A stretch of 64,000 nucleotides of DNA from Mameliella sp. MMSF_3455 (GTDB lineage: Bacteria; Pseudomonadota; Alphaproteobacteria; Rhodobacterales; Rhodobacteraceae): positions 1-64,000 of the forward strand of contig NZ_JASHJL010000014.1 of NCBI RefSeq assembly GCF_030733205.1, written 5' to 3'. The notes below the pieces were generated by a model. That model had not been told where the DNA came from. It did not search any database and saw only the letters and a program-made list of their open reading frames with translations. This document shows, piece by piece, positions 51,963 through 63,923 of the stretch (its first letter is position 1; every line of letters starts with the position of its first letter). A program made the position numbers and the translations under genes.

Positions 51963-53210
51963 ATGCTGAACGGGAAGCGCATTCTTCTGATCATCGGGGG
52001 CGGTATCGCGGCTTATAAATGCCTCGACCTGATCCGGCGTCTGCGCGAGCGCGGCGCGGCGGTGACCCCGGTGATGACCCGTGCCGCCGAGGAATTCGTC
52101 ACGCCGCTGTCAGTCTCGGCGCTTGCCGGGGAAGAGGTGCATCGCGATCTCTTTGATCTGACGAAAGAGGCCGAAATGGGCCATATCCAGCTGAGCCGCG
52201 TGGCGGATCTGCTGGTGGTGGCGCCGGCGACCGCCGATCTGATGGCGAAGATGGCGGGCGGCCATGCGGATGACCTGGCCACGACCTTGCTGATGGCGAC
52301 CGACACGCCGGTGATGATCGCCCCGGCCATGAACGTGCGGATGTGGGAGCATCCGGCGACGCAGCGCAACCTCGAGGTGCTGCGTGGCGACGGCGTACGC
52401 GTTATCGGCCCCAACCCCGGCGACATGGCCTGCGGCGAACACGGGCCGGGCCGGATGTCCGAGCCGATGGAGATCATCGCCGGGATCGAGAAGGCCTTGT
52501 CCGCCGATCCGCTGGCAGGGCGGCGCGTGCTGATCACCTCCGGCCCCACCCACGAGCCGATCGATCCGGTGCGCTATATCGCCAACCGGTCTTCGGGCGC
52601 CCAGGGCACCGCAATTGCCGAGGCCTTGCGTGACCTGGGCGCCGAGGTGGTCTTTGTCACCGGACCCGCCGAGGCACCGCGCCCGGCTGGCGTGGAGGTG
52701 ATCGAGGTCGAGAGCGCGCGCGAGATGCGCGACGCGGTCATGGGCGCGCTGCCGGTCGAGGCGGGGATCTTCGCGGCGGCGGTGGCGGATTGGCGCGTGG
52801 CCAGTGCCTCGGGCTCGAAGATCAAGAAACAGGGCGGCAAGCTGCCGGTGCTGGAGTTCGCCGAGAACCCCGACATCCTGGCCGAGGTATCGCAATTGAC
52901 CGACGGCCGACCCGGGCTGGTGGTGGGCTTTGCCGCCGAGACGGATGACGTGGTCGCCAATGCCACGGCGAAACGCGCGCGCAAGGGCTGTGACTGGATC
53001 GTGGCCAATGACGTCTCGCCTTCGACGGGGATCATGGGCGGGGCGGAGAACGCGGTCATCCTGATCTCTGAGGCGGGCGCCGAGACCTGGCCGCGGGCGT
53101 CCAAGCGCGAAGTGGGGGCGCGGCTGGCGGGACGGATCGCAGAGGCGCTGGGGGTTTCCCCGCGCGCGCCCGGTCCCTGGGACGGTACGCGCGGCACGGG
53201 CGGAGTTTGA
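51963..53210 (+). CDS. coaBC: Bifunctional phosphopantothenoylcysteine decarboxylase/phosphopantothenate-cysteine ligase
   Basis: Two steps of coenzyme A synthesis. 415 aa: FMN-dependent decarboxylase CoaC in residues 1-185 ([46 protein letters not shown]), then the CTP-dependent ligase CoaB from about 190 ([49 protein letters not shown]). The ATG at 51963 matches the family N-terminus. Followed after 4 bp by dut, the widespread coaBC-dut arrangement. Confidence 0.97.
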   Translation: MLNGKRILLIIGGGIAAYKCLDLIRRLRERGAAVTPVMTRAAEEFVTPLSVSALAGEEVHRDLFDLTKEAEMGHIQLSRVADLLVVAPATADLMAKMAGGHADDLATTLLMATDTPVMIAPAMNVRMWEHPATQRNLEVLRGDGVRVIGPNPGDMACGEHGPGRMSEPMEIIAGIEKALSADPLAGRRVLITSGPTHEPIDPVRYIANRSSGAQGTAIAEALRDLGAEVVFVTGPAEAPRPAGVEVIEVESAREMRDAVMGALPVEAGIFAAAVADWRVASASGSKIKKQGGKLPVLEFAENPDILAEVSQLTDGRPGLVVGFAAETDDVVANATAKRARKGCDWIVANDVSPSTGIMGGAENAVILISEAGAETWPRASKREVGARLAGRIAEALGVSPRAPGPWDGTRGTGGV

Positions 53211-53214
53211 GTAT

Positions 53215-53685
53215 TTGACGAGAGAAGAAGCACAGGTTGCGATTGCCTTCGACTGGGTCGAGGGGGCGGACAGGGCGCTGGGCCTTCCCACCTATGCCAC
53301 GCCGGGGGCGGCGGGGGCTGACCTGCGTGCCAATCTTGATGACCGGGGCGCGATCCACCTGGCGCCGGGGGCGCGGGTGTTGATCCCGACGGGTCTGCGG
53401 ATCGCCATTCCGGCGGGCTACGAGGTGCAGGTGCGGCCACGCTCGGGGCTGGCGCTGAAACACGGGATCACCCTGCCCAATGCGCCGGGAACCATCGACA
53501 GCGATTACCGCGGTCCCCTGGGGGTGATCGTGATGAACGCGGGCGCGGCGGAATTCGTGATCGCCCACGGTGACCGGATTGCGCAGATGGTGGTGGCGCC
53601 GGTGGTGCGGGCGGTGTTCCGCGAGGGCGTTCTGGACGCCACCGCGCGCGGCGCGGGCGGCTTTGGGTCGACGGGGCGCGGCTGA
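53215..53685 (+). CDS. dut: dUTP diphosphatase
   Basis: Hydrolyses dUTP to dUMP, preventing uracil incorporation. 156 aa, trimeric dUTPase fold, with five motifs: [14 protein letters not shown] (1), [12 protein letters not shown] (2), [19 protein letters not shown] (3), [13 protein letters not shown] (4) and [13 protein letters not shown] (5). TTG at 53215 is the likely start: CGGAG lies about nine bases before it, and no in-frame ATG is available upstream of the conserved core. Its stop overlaps the MoeB-like gene by one base. Confidence 0.95.
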   Translation: MTREEAQVAIAFDWVEGADRALGLPTYATPGAAGADLRANLDDRGAIHLAPGARVLIPTGLRIAIPAGYEVQVRPRSGLALKHGITLPNAPGTIDSDYRGPLGVIVMNAGAAEFVIAHGDRIAQMVVAPVVRAVFREGVLDATARGAGGFGSTGRG

Positions 53686-54737
53686 TGGTATTCGTGCTGG
53701 CACTGGCTGCGGTGATCTGGGGCGTCGGGCACATGATGAAGGTGCCCCGCATGGCGCGCTTCTACATGCTGGGCCTGCTTTATGTCCTGGTGCTGATGGT
53801 GCAGGTGGTTTTGCCCGCAGGTCATCCGCTGCGCGCGGCGACGGGCGTCAGCGCGGCGCCCTGGCTGATCCTGGGCGGTTTCGTGGCGTTGGGATCTGCC
53901 TATGCGCTGGGCATCCGCCGGCTGAAGGCGCGTGCGGTCCGGAGGGAGGCGGCAGAGGCGCCGGCGCCCGATCCGTCGAAATTCCGCGAGGGCGAATTGG
54001 AGCGCTATGCCCGGCATATCGTGCTGCGCGAGCTGGGTGGTCCGGGGCAGAAGCGCCTGAAAGAGGCGCAGGTGCTGGTGGTCGGTGCAGGGGGGCTTGG
54101 CTCTCCGGCGCTGTTGTATCTCGCGGCAGCGGGTGTGGGCACCATCGGCGTGATCGACGATGACGAGGTGGACAGCGGCAACCTGCAACGGCAGGTGATC
54201 CACACCGATGCCCGGATCGGCATGGCCAAGGTCTTTTCCGCGCAGGCGGCGATGGAAGCCCTGAATCCCTACATCACCGTGCGCCCCTACAAGCGGCGCC
54301 TGGACGAAGAGAGCGCGGCTGCGCTCTTGGAAGAGTACGACCTGGTGCTGGACGGGACCGACAATTTCGACACGCGTTACCTGGTGAACCGGGCCTGCGT
54401 GACCGCGGGCAAGCCATTGATTTCCGGGGCGTTGAGCCAGTGGGAAGGGCAGGTTTCGGTCTTTGATCCCACCCATTCCGGGCCCTGCTATCAATGCATC
54501 TTTCCAGAGGCCCCGGCGCCGGGACTGGCCCCCAGCTGTGCCGAGGCGGGAGTGCTGGGCCCCTTGCCGGGTGTGGTGGGCAGCATGATGGCGGTGGAAT
54601 GCATCAAGCTGATCTCCGGGGCGGGCGCCGTGTTGCGGGGCGAGATGCTGATTTACGACGCCCTGTGGAGCGAGACCCGCAAGATCACGCTGAAACGCCG
54701 CGAGGACTGTCCGGTCTGCGGTACGGCGGCGGGGTGA
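53685..54737 (+). CDS. MoeB/ThiF-type E1-like adenylyltransferase with N-terminal membrane anchor
   Basis: 350-aa protein in two parts. Residues 1-80 hold three hydrophobic helices (about 1-16, 24-44, 58-77), followed by a basic linker. From residue 98 comes a complete MoeB/HesA-type E1 domain: YARHIVLRELGGPGQKRL, nucleotide loop VVGAGGLGSPALLYLA at 132-147, IDDDEVDSGNLQRQVIH, DGTDNFDTRYLVN and zinc-binding CYQC and CPVC pairs. It adenylates a ubiquitin-like sulfur carrier (MoaD or ThiS type) in cofactor synthesis. The membrane anchor is unusual and suggests action at the inner membrane. The ATG overlaps dut. Confidence 0.85.
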   Translation: MVFVLALAAVIWGVGHMMKVPRMARFYMLGLLYVLVLMVQVVLPAGHPLRAATGVSAAPWLILGGFVALGSAYALGIRRLKARAVRREAAEAPAPDPSKFREGELERYARHIVLRELGGPGQKRLKEAQVLVVGAGGLGSPALLYLAAAGVGTIGVIDDDEVDSGNLQRQVIHTDARIGMAKVFSAQAAMEALNPYITVRPYKRRLDEESAAALLEEYDLVLDGTDNFDTRYLVNRACVTAGKPLISGALSQWEGQVSVFDPTHSGPCYQCIFPEAPAPGLAPSCAEAGVLGPLPGVVGSMMAVECIKLISGAGAVLRGEMLIYDALWSETRKITLKRREDCPVCGTAAG

Positions 54738-54848
54738 AGCCCACCCTGGGCCGGTTCCGACGCCATCGCGTCCGGAGAAACCGTTGTTGTGATTGAAGCG
54801 GGCGGCGCGGGCGCCTAGCTTTGCCGCAACGAGACAGGAGAGAGCCTC

Positions 54849-56870
54849 ATGACCAACCCCTTGCTTGTCGATTGGGACACGCCCTTTGGCATTGCCCCCT
54901 TCGCGGACATCTCGGACGAGGATTTTGCCCCGGCGCTGGAGGAGGCGCTGGATGCGCACCTGGCGGAAATCGAGGCGATTGCCGGCAACCCCGAGGCGCC
55001 GACCTTCGACAACACCATCCTGGCGATGGAAGGATCGGGCGCGGCGCTGGACAAGGTGCTGGGCACCTTCTTCAACCTTGCCGGGGCGGACAGCAACGAC
55101 AAGCGGCAGGAACTGCAGCGCGATTTCAGCCCCAAGCTGTCGGCGCATTCCTCGGCGATCTACTCCAACGCGGCGCTGTTCGCCCGCATCCGCGCGTTGT
55201 GGGAGGCGCGCGAGGCGCTGGACCTGTCCGAGGAAGAGGCGCGGGTGTTGTACCTGACGCACCGCGATTTCGTGCGCGCAGGCGCGGCGCTGGAAGGCGA
55301 TGCGGCGGAGCGGATGAAAGAGGTCAAGTCGCGGCTGGCGGTTCTGGGCACGCAATTTACCCAGAACCTTTTGAAGGACGAATCTGCCTGGTCGATGGAC
55401 TTGGCCGAGGATGACCTTGAAGGCTTGCCGGAGTTCGTCGTGGATTCGGCGCGCTCTGCCGGTGAGGCGGCGGGGGCGGGCGGCCCGGTGGTGACGCTGT
55501 CGCGGTCGCTGATCGTGCCTTTCCTGCAGTTCTCGCCGCGCCGCGCCTTGCGCGAAAAGGCCTGGCGGGCCTGGGTGATGCGTGGAGAGAACGGCGGCGA
55601 GACCGACAATCGAGGCATCGCGGGCGAGGTGCTGAAACTGCGCGAGGAGCGCGCCAGGCTGCTGTGCTATGGCGATTTCGCGGGTTTCAAGCTGGAGACA
55701 GAGATGGCGGGCACGCCCGACAAGGTGCGTGACCTGCTGATGGCGGTTTGGGAGCCGGCCAAGGCGGCGGCGCTGAAGGATGCCGCCGAGATGGAGCAGA
55801 TGCTGCACGCCGACGGCATTCCGGGGCCGCTGGAACCCTGGGATTGGCGCTACTACGCGGAGAAGCGGCGCAAGGCGCTGCACGATCTGGACGAAGCCGA
55901 ACTGAAGCCGTACCTGCAGCTTGACCGGATGATCGAGGCCGCCTTTGCCTGTGCGAACCGCCTGTTCGGGCTGGAATTCGCGCCGCTGGAGGTGCCGATG
56001 TACCACCCCGATTGCCGCGCCTACGAGGTCACGCGGGACGGCAAGCATGTCGCGGTCTTCATCGGGGATTACTTCGCGCGCTCCTCGAAACGGTCGGGGG
56101 CCTGGTGTTCGGCATTTCGGATGCAAGCCAAGCGGCCCGAGGAAAAGACGCCGATCGTGGTCAATGTCTGCAACTTCGCCAAGCCGTCGGCGGGCAAGCC
56201 CGCGCTCCTGTCCTATGACGATGCGCGGACGTTGTTCCATGAGTTCGGCCATGCGCTGCACCAGATGCTGTCGGACGTGGAATTCGGCTCGGTCGCCGGG
56301 ACGTCCGTCGCGCGCGATTTCGTCGAGCTGCCGTCGCAGCTTTACGAACACTGGCTGGAGGTGCCGGAGGTGCTGGCCGAATTCGCCACCCATGCCGAGA
56401 CCGGCGAGCCGATGCCCAAGGCGCTCTTGGACAAGGTGCTGAAGGCGGCCAATTTCGACATGGGGTTCCAGACGGTCGAATACGTGGCCTCGGCGCTGGT
56501 GGACCTGGAGTTTCATTCCGGTGCGGCGCCGGCCGATCCGATGCAGAAGCAGGCGGAGGTGCTGGAAAGCATCGGCATGCCGCGCGCCATCGTCATGCGC
56601 CATGCAACGCCGCATTTCGCCCATGTCTTTGCCGGGGACGGCTATTCCTCGGGCTATTACAGCTACATGTGGTCCGAGGTCATGGATGCGGATGCCTTCG
56701 AGGCCTTCGAGGAGGCGGGCGGGGCCTTCGATCCCGAAACCGCGGAAAAACTGGAGCGGTTCATCCTGTCCCGTGGCGGATCGGTGGAGGCGGAAGAGCT
56801 ATATACCCGGTTCCGCGGCCGGATGCCGGGCGTCGAAGCCCTGTTGAAAGGGCGCGGGCTGGCTGCCTGA
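54849..56870 (+). CDS. M3 family metallopeptidase (oligopeptidase A/Dcp type)
   Basis: Cytosolic zinc oligopeptidase, 673 aa. The M3 zinc motif HEFGH starts at His464 (HEFGHALHQML) with the downstream Glu-containing helix (ARDFVELPSQLYEHWLEV). N-terminal helical region FADISDEDFAPALEEALDAHLAEIEAI and YHPDCRAYEV beyond. The length and N-terminus fit PrlC/oligopeptidase A or Dcp; substrates are short peptides from signal-peptide or protein breakdown. The start has ACAGGAGAGAG upstream. Monocistronic. Confidence 0.93.
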   Translation: MTNPLLVDWDTPFGIAPFADISDEDFAPALEEALDAHLAEIEAIAGNPEAPTFDNTILAMEGSGAALDKVLGTFFNLAGADSNDKRQELQRDFSPKLSAHSSAIYSNAALFARIRALWEAREALDLSEEEARVLYLTHRDFVRAGAALEGDAAERMKEVKSRLAVLGTQFTQNLLKDESAWSMDLAEDDLEGLPEFVVDSARSAGEAAGAGGPVVTLSRSLIVPFLQFSPRRALREKAWRAWVMRGENGGETDNRGIAGEVLKLREERARLLCYGDFAGFKLETEMAGTPDKVRDLLMAVWEPAKAAALKDAAEMEQMLHADGIPGPLEPWDWRYYAEKRRKALHDLDEAELKPYLQLDRMIEAAFACANRLFGLEFAPLEVPMYHPDCRAYEVTRDGKHVAVFIGDYFARSSKRSGAWCSAFRMQAKRPEEKTPIVVNVCNFAKPSAGKPALLSYDDARTLFHEFGHALHQMLSDVEFGSVAGTSVARDFVELPSQLYEHWLEVPEVLAEFATHAETGEPMPKALLDKVLKAANFDMGFQTVEYVASALVDLEFHSGAAPADPMQKQAEVLESIGMPRAIVMRHATPHFAHVFAGDGYSSGYYSYMWSEVMDADAFEAFEEAGGAFDPETAEKLERFILSRGGSVEAEELYTRFRGRMPGVEALLKGRGLAA

Positions 56871-56955
56871 GACCGGGCGTCGGGACGGCGCTTGCCGAGG
56901 CCTCCGGCCTCGACGTCGCCCCGCCCGCCGTCCCCGGCGCCTTTGGCGTTTCACA

Positions 56956-57948
56956 TCAGAACGGCACCCGCTCCAGCGCAAAGCCTTCGTCTTCGAGCAG
57001 TTGCAACACGCCTTCCTCGCCCGAAAGGTGGGCGGCGCCGAAGGCGGCGACGACGTAGCCGTCGCTTTCGTCCAATGCGTTCGTAAGGACCGGAATCCAG
57101 GCGCGGTTTCGGCCCGCGATCAAGGCGCCGTCCATCACCTCGAAGACCTGGGCGTTTTCCGCAGGTGTCAGGGGCGTCAGGCGGGCGGACAGCACCTTGA
57201 GCGCGATCTGGCTGGCGGCATGGGCCTCGCCGAAATAGGCGGTGAGCATGGTCTCGAAGAGATCCTCGGCATCCTGGGGCCTGCTGAGGGCGGAGCGGAT
57301 CATCAGGAGCTGCGTGTCGAGGGACATGTCCGAGAAGGCCGCAAACCCCGTTTCATAGGGCTCCAGCGAGCGTGTGGGCACCCCGGCGGCCAGCGCCGCG
57401 CGTTCCAGCCGGGCATCCAGCCCGTTGGCCTCGGTCAGTTGCGCGGTCATGCAGGGCGGGATCGCCAGCAGGATCGAGACGTACCAGGGCCGCATCCGGG
57501 CGGCCATGAAGGGCGGCATCCCACGCAGGCGCATCGCCTCGGCCAGGCGGTTCCATTCCTCCTCGGGCAAGAGTTCCGGCAGGGTGCTGTCCGGTAGCAG
57601 CAGCAAGTCCATCCGGGTCTTGAGCGCGGTTTCCAGCGCCTCTTTCTCGGGCGCGGCCATTTCCAGCAGCAAAAGGTCCGCGCCTTCGATCAGGGGCGCC
57701 AGCCGGTCGGCCGGGGCATCCATGCGGGGGTCGCCAAGGTGCAGGGTGCCGATCAGGTGCAGGGTCTTGCCGTCGCGCGTGGCGCGCCAGTGGTTGCCCT
57801 CGGGGTAGGGCGTTGCGGCAAGCTGTTCCTTAAAAAGGGAGCTTTCGCTGTCGGTCAGCGTGCCCATCAGATCGCGGCCCTGACAGCTGGCGAAAAGAGG
57901 GGCGGTGCATAGGCCAAGGAGGGTCAGGGCGGTCAGGATCAGGCGCAT
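56956..57948 (-). CDS. TraB/GumN family protein, exported
   Basis: 330-aa Tiki-superfamily protein. The start at 57948 gives a signal peptide (LILTALTLLGLCTAPLFASC), possibly a lipoprotein (Cys22 precedes no clear lipobox). GxxH motifs typical of the family occur twice: LIGTLHLGDPRM at 66-77 (GTLH) and FGAAHLSGEEGVLQLLEDEG near the C-terminus (GAAH). Family members may be metal-dependent proteases or haem-related, and no role is proven here. Divergent from the DUF2161 gene; convergent with the M3 peptidase gene. Confidence 0.85.
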   Translation of the reverse strand: MRLILTALTLLGLCTAPLFASCQGRDLMGTLTDSESSLFKEQLAATPYPEGNHWRATRDGKTLHLIGTLHLGDPRMDAPADRLAPLIEGADLLLLEMAAPEKEALETALKTRMDLLLLPDSTLPELLPEEEWNRLAEAMRLRGMPPFMAARMRPWYVSILLAIPPCMTAQLTEANGLDARLERAALAAGVPTRSLEPYETGFAAFSDMSLDTQLLMIRSALSRPQDAEDLFETMLTAYFGEAHAASQIALKVLSARLTPLTPAENAQVFEVMDGALIAGRNRAWIPVLTNALDESDGYVVAAFGAAHLSGEEGVLQLLEDEGFALERVPF

Positions 57949-58033
57949 GGGTCGCTTTCCGGTTGGGGCCCGTCTTGCATAGTCCGGCGGGCAGGTTCTG
58001 GACAAGGGGAAGGCCTGCGCCGAAACTGCAGGG

Positions 58034-58708
58034 ATGGAGCGGGAAAGCGATTTATATGCGCCGGTCAAGGCCTTGCTGGAAACGCAGGGTTACACGGTCA
58101 AGGGGGAGGTCGGCGCGGCCGACCTTGTCGCCCTGCGCGGCGACGAACCCCCTGTCATTGTCGAACTCAAGCTGCGGATCACCCTGTCGCTTTACCACCA
58201 GGCCTGCGCCCGGCTTGCAGTGTCCGAGCATGTCTACATCGCCGTGCCGCGCCCCACCGGCCGCAGCGCTCGGCGGGCATTGAAGGACAACCTGACCATG
58301 TGCCGCCGCCTGGGTCTGGGGTTCATCACGGTTCGCGCGGACGGCACGGTCGAGGTGCAATGCGATCCGGGCCCCTATTTGCCGCGGCGCAACAAGGCGA
58401 AGGCTGCCAAGCTGTTGCGGGCCTTCGAGCGGCTGCGCGGCGATCCCAACGAGGGCGGGGCGACGCGGCATGGGATCGTGACGGGCTATCGCCAGGATTC
58501 GCTGGCCTGTGCGGCGCATCTGGCCGAACACGGGGCCTGCCGCGGGCGCGACGTGACCAAGGCGACCGGCGTTGCGGCGGCGACGCGGATCATGCGGGAC
58601 AACCACTACGGCTGGTTCGAGCGGCAATCCAAGGGGATCTATGGCCTGACAGGGGCCGGCCACGAGGGGCTGAAACACTGGGCCTACAGCTGGGAGAGCG
58701 GGAGCTAG
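58034..58708 (+). CDS. DUF2161 family protein with PD-(D/E)xK nuclease-like fold
   Basis: 224-aa soluble protein. The core GAADLVALRGDEPPVIVELKL (Asp30, Glu44, Lys46) is the PD-(D/E)xK pattern and the family is annotated as a putative phosphodiesterase. A basic mid-region (PTGRSARRALKDN, RRNKAKAAKLLRAFERL) and a C-terminal winged-helix-like stretch (CAAHLAEHGACRGRDVTKATG, YGWFERQSKGIYGL) could bind DNA. No endonuclease activity is established. Its stop overlaps the convergent DMT transporter stop. Confidence 0.8.
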   Translation: MERESDLYAPVKALLETQGYTVKGEVGAADLVALRGDEPPVIVELKLRITLSLYHQACARLAVSEHVYIAVPRPTGRSARRALKDNLTMCRRLGLGFITVRADGTVEVQCDPGPYLPRRNKAKAAKLLRAFERLRGDPNEGGATRHGIVTGYRQDSLACAAHLAEHGACRGRDVTKATGVAAATRIMRDNHYGWFERQSKGIYGLTGAGHEGLKHWAYSWESGS

Positions 58709-59622
58709 CCTGTGCCGCGCTTGGCCGCCAACCTTTCGCGGTGCAGGGTGTAGAGCCCCGAGGCGATGATGATCCCGCAGCCCAGCAGCGTCCAGCCATC
58801 GGGCAGGTCGGAAAAGACGACATAACCGTAGAACGTGCCCCAGATGATCATGGAATAGTGCATCGGGGCGACGACCACGGCCTGCGCGATGTCGAGCGCC
58901 CGGATCACCAGAACCTCGCCCAGGGCCGCCGTGGTGGCGAGGCCCGCAACGATCAGCCAGAGACCGATTTCATCCGGCGTGCGCCAGACGAAAGGCAGGG
59001 CCAGGCTGACAACGGTGATCGAGGTCAGAGAGGTATAGGCGACGGTGGTGACCACCGGGTCGGTGCCGCTGAGGCTGCGGGACAGGACCTGCCGGAGCGA
59101 GAAGAAGCAGGCGGCGGCCACGGCGAAACCGATCGCGGGGTGAAACACGCCCAGTCCCGGGCGGATCACGATCAACATGCCGATAAAGCCCACGCTGACC
59201 GCGGCCCAACGCCGGATGCCCACCGGCTCACGAAGAAAGACCGCACCGAGGACAGTGACGATGAAGGGCGCGATGAAGGTCACGGCCACCACGTCCGCAA
59301 GCGGCACGAAACTGACCGCAAGGATGAAGCAGACGGCCGATCCGACAGCCATCAGGCCACGCGCGATCTGCAGAACCGGCAGGTGTGACCGCAGGATATG
59401 GGATCCGCGCAACAGGATCAGGACCACCATGCCTGCCGCCAGCCCGATCTGGCGGAACCAGACCACCTGTGCGGGATGAAAGGTCTCTGTCAGGAGCTTG
59501 GCCTGCACATCGCAGGCCGCAAAGGAAAAGAACCCCAGCAACATGAGGCTGATGCCCCGCAGGTTGTCGGACCGCGTTGGCGGCGGGGCATTGCGCAGCG
59601 GCGCGACGTTGGGCGCGGGCAT
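58705..59622 (-). CDS. DMT superfamily transporter (EamA type)
   Basis: 305-aa integral membrane protein with ten predicted helices in two EamA repeats. The first repeat starts GISLMLLGFFSFAACDVQAKLLTETFHPAQVVWFRQIG and ends FLREPVGIRRWAAVSVGFIGMLIVI; the second ends FYGYVVFSDLPDGWTLLGCGIIIASGLY. Metabolite efflux or uptake is expected, substrate unknown. The ATG at 59622 gives a 20-residue cytosolic N-terminus. Confidence 0.88.
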   Translation of the reverse strand: MPAPNVAPLRNAPPPTRSDNLRGISLMLLGFFSFAACDVQAKLLTETFHPAQVVWFRQIGLAAGMVVLILLRGSHILRSHLPVLQIARGLMAVGSAVCFILAVSFVPLADVVAVTFIAPFIVTVLGAVFLREPVGIRRWAAVSVGFIGMLIVIRPGLGVFHPAIGFAVAAACFFSLRQVLSRSLSGTDPVVTTVAYTSLTSITVVSLALPFVWRTPDEIGLWLIVAGLATTAALGEVLVIRALDIAQAVVVAPMHYSMIIWGTFYGYVVFSDLPDGWTLLGCGIIIASGLYTLHRERLAAKRGTG

Positions 59623-59703
59623 TGGGAAACTCTTGACTGGGGGCTGCGCGGCTTGCGCGTTGCCGGCAACCTAGACCTGTTGGCGGCGACATGAAAGGGG
59701 GGC

Positions 59704-60666
<963 letters not shown>

Positions 60667-60787
60667 CTAGGGAAGCGCCTGCCGACAGGGCAATCTTTGC
60701 GACGGAAACACCGCGCGGCTGCGTGTCACTGCTGCGTCAGGTGGCAGGTTGGGGTTAGGTTGCGGTCATTCATGCAGGAGGCAGGGA

Positions 60788-61132
60788 ATGCGACGGTTGT
60801 GGCGCGAGGCGCCCTTTTTGACGGCGGGATTGGCGCTGGCGCTTCTGGTGGCCGGGTTCTTTGCCTTTCGGCTGATCGCGGGAATGATCTTTTGGGCCGA
60901 CCCACGGCATCAGGACATGCCGATCGCCCCCTGGATGTCGCCGCGCTTCGTTGCGATGAGCTGGGATGTCCCGCGCGAGGTGGTCATCGAGGCGCTGCAG
61001 ATAACCCCGGATGGCAAGGGGCCAATACCGTTGGAGCGCATGGCGGCAGAGCGCGGTGTCCCGGTGCAGGCGCTGATCGACGAGTTGGAAGAGGCCATTG
61101 CCGCCTGGCGCGAGGCGCATCCGGATGAGTGA
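60788..61132 (+). CDS. Hypothetical membrane protein, 114 aa, coupled to dedA-like gene
   Basis: Short protein: a basic start (MRRLWREAPF), a transmembrane helix at about 10-36 (FLTAGLALALLVAGFFAFRLIAGMIFW), then a soluble periplasmic or cytosolic part (WMSPRFVAMSWDVPREVVIEALQ, PIPLERMAAERGVPVQALIDELEEAI) that looks like a helix-turn-helix-like domain. The ATG at 60788 has AGGAG seven bases upstream. It overlaps the DedA gene by 8 bp in the arrangement ATGAGTGA, showing coupling. No recognised family. Confidence 0.7.
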   Translation: MRRLWREAPFLTAGLALALLVAGFFAFRLIAGMIFWADPRHQDMPIAPWMSPRFVAMSWDVPREVVIEALQITPDGKGPIPLERMAAERGVPVQALIDELEEAIAAWREAHPDE

Positions 61133-61751
61133 CTGGGCCTTCGAACTGGTGTCCGCCTGGGGACTCTGGGTGGTGGCGGGCTCTGCCTTTGTGTCCTGCC
61201 TGGCGGTGCCGGTGCCGACGTCGCTGGTGATGCTGGCGGCGGGCGCCTTTGCCGCCGCGGGGGACCTGGTGCTGTGGCAGGTATGGCTCTCTGGGTGGGG
61301 GGCTGCTCTGGTCGGGGACAACACGGGGTTCCAGATCGGGCGCTGGGGCGGTCGGCGCTTCCTTGGATGGGTCGCGGAGCGGACGGGACGCCAGAAGCTG
61401 ATCGCGCGCGGAGAGGCGGTGGTCGAGGCGCGGGGCGGGATCGGCGTATTCCTGTCCACCTGGCTGCTGGCGCCGCTTGGTCCCTGGGTCAACCTGATCG
61501 CAGGGACGCTGGGCCTGTCGCGCTGGCGGTTCGCCCTCTGGGACATGACCGGAGAGACGATCTGGGTAACGGCCTATGTCGGCATGGGCTTTGCCTTTGG
61601 AAGCCAGATCGACCGCGTGGCCGAGGTGGTCAGCAACTGGGGCGGCCTTGTGTCGGCACTGGCCGCGGCGGCGGCATTCGCGCTGGCGCTGGGGATCAAG
61701 CTGCGCCGTCGGCGGGCCGGGACCCGCCGGGCCAGGGCCAAGTGGCGATAA
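61125..61751 (+). CDS. DedA family membrane protein
   Basis: 208-aa integral membrane protein with a VTT/DedA domain: SLVMLAAGAFAAAGDLVLWQVWLSGWGAALVGDNTGFQIGRWGG (about 26-70), and ARGGIGVFLSTWLLAPLGPWVNLIAGTLGLSRWRFALWD containing the family Pro and Arg. DedA proteins act in membrane lipid homeostasis, some as undecaprenyl-phosphate flippases. The ATG at 61125 overlaps the preceding gene by 8 bp. The N-terminal 20 residues are short and the C-terminus is basic. Confidence 0.85.
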   Translation: MSDWAFELVSAWGLWVVAGSAFVSCLAVPVPTSLVMLAAGAFAAAGDLVLWQVWLSGWGAALVGDNTGFQIGRWGGRRFLGWVAERTGRQKLIARGEAVVEARGGIGVFLSTWLLAPLGPWVNLIAGTLGLSRWRFALWDMTGETIWVTAYVGMGFAFGSQIDRVAEVVSNWGGLVSALAAAAAFALALGIKLRRRRAGTRRARAKWR

Positions 61752-61770
61752 TTTTCTCTCACGCACTTGT

Positions 61771-61799
61771 TGACTCGTGCCATGCCTTTCCTTAACTCA
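61771..61799 (+). promoter_or_regulatory. groESL promoter, sigma-70 type
   Basis: TTGACT (61771-61776) and TAACTC (61794-61799) are separated by exactly 17 bp. Transcription would start about 61806, inside the CIRCE element. Confidence 0.7.
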
Positions 61800-61805
61800 G
61801 CGACG

Positions 61806-61832
61806 TTAGCACTCGCCCGGTGTGAGTGATAA
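61806..61832 (+). promoter_or_regulatory. CIRCE operator (HrcA binding site) upstream of groES
   Basis: TTAGCACTC at 61806-61814, nine bases, then GAGTGATAA at 61824-61832. The consensus is TTAGCACTC-N9-GAGTGCTAA, so only one position differs. It begins at the predicted transcription start and lies 60 bp before the groES ATG, as usual for HrcA-repressed groESL. Confidence 0.9.
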
Positions 61833-61891
61833 CGGGGCCTGCCCACGACGGGGGGCCTCACGGGAGTAACTTTGAGCTAGGAGACTCGAAG

Positions 61892-62203
61892 ATGGCATTC
61901 AAACCGCTTCATGACCGCGTGCTGGTCCGTCGCGTCGAGAGCGACGAAAAGACTGCTGGTGGGCTGATCATTCCCGACAGCGCCAAGGAAAAGCCGGCAG
62001 AAGGCGTGGTTGTCGCGTGTGGCGAAGGTGCACGCAAGGACAGCGGCGAGCTGATCGAGATGGCCGTTAAAGAGGGCGACAAGGTCCTGTTCGGCAAGTG
62101 GTCCGGCACCGAAGTCACCGTTGGTGGCGAAGAGCTGCTGATCATGAAGGAAAGCGACATTCTGGGCATCATCACGGACGACGCAGCCGCAGCCGCGGCC
62201 TGA
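61892..62203 (+). CDS. groES: Co-chaperonin GroES
   Basis: 10-kDa lid of the GroEL cage. 103 aa: [46 protein letters not shown] and the mobile loop (GGLIIPDSA) are classic; ends [11 protein letters not shown] with an Ala-rich tail. The ATG at 61892 has the GAGACTCGAAG leader. Co-transcribed with groEL, 70 bp downstream, and under CIRCE control. Confidence 0.97.
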   Translation: MAFKPLHDRVLVRRVESDEKTAGGLIIPDSAKEKPAEGVVVACGEGARKDSGELIEMAVKEGDKVLFGKWSGTEVTVGGEELLIMKESDILGIITDDAAAAAA

Positions 62204-62273
62204 ACGCCTGTCGTGATCGAGGGTGGCCCGACAGCCCCCTGAAATGACCCTATCTGTCTACTGGAGAAGATAA

Positions 62274-63923
<1,650 letters not shown>

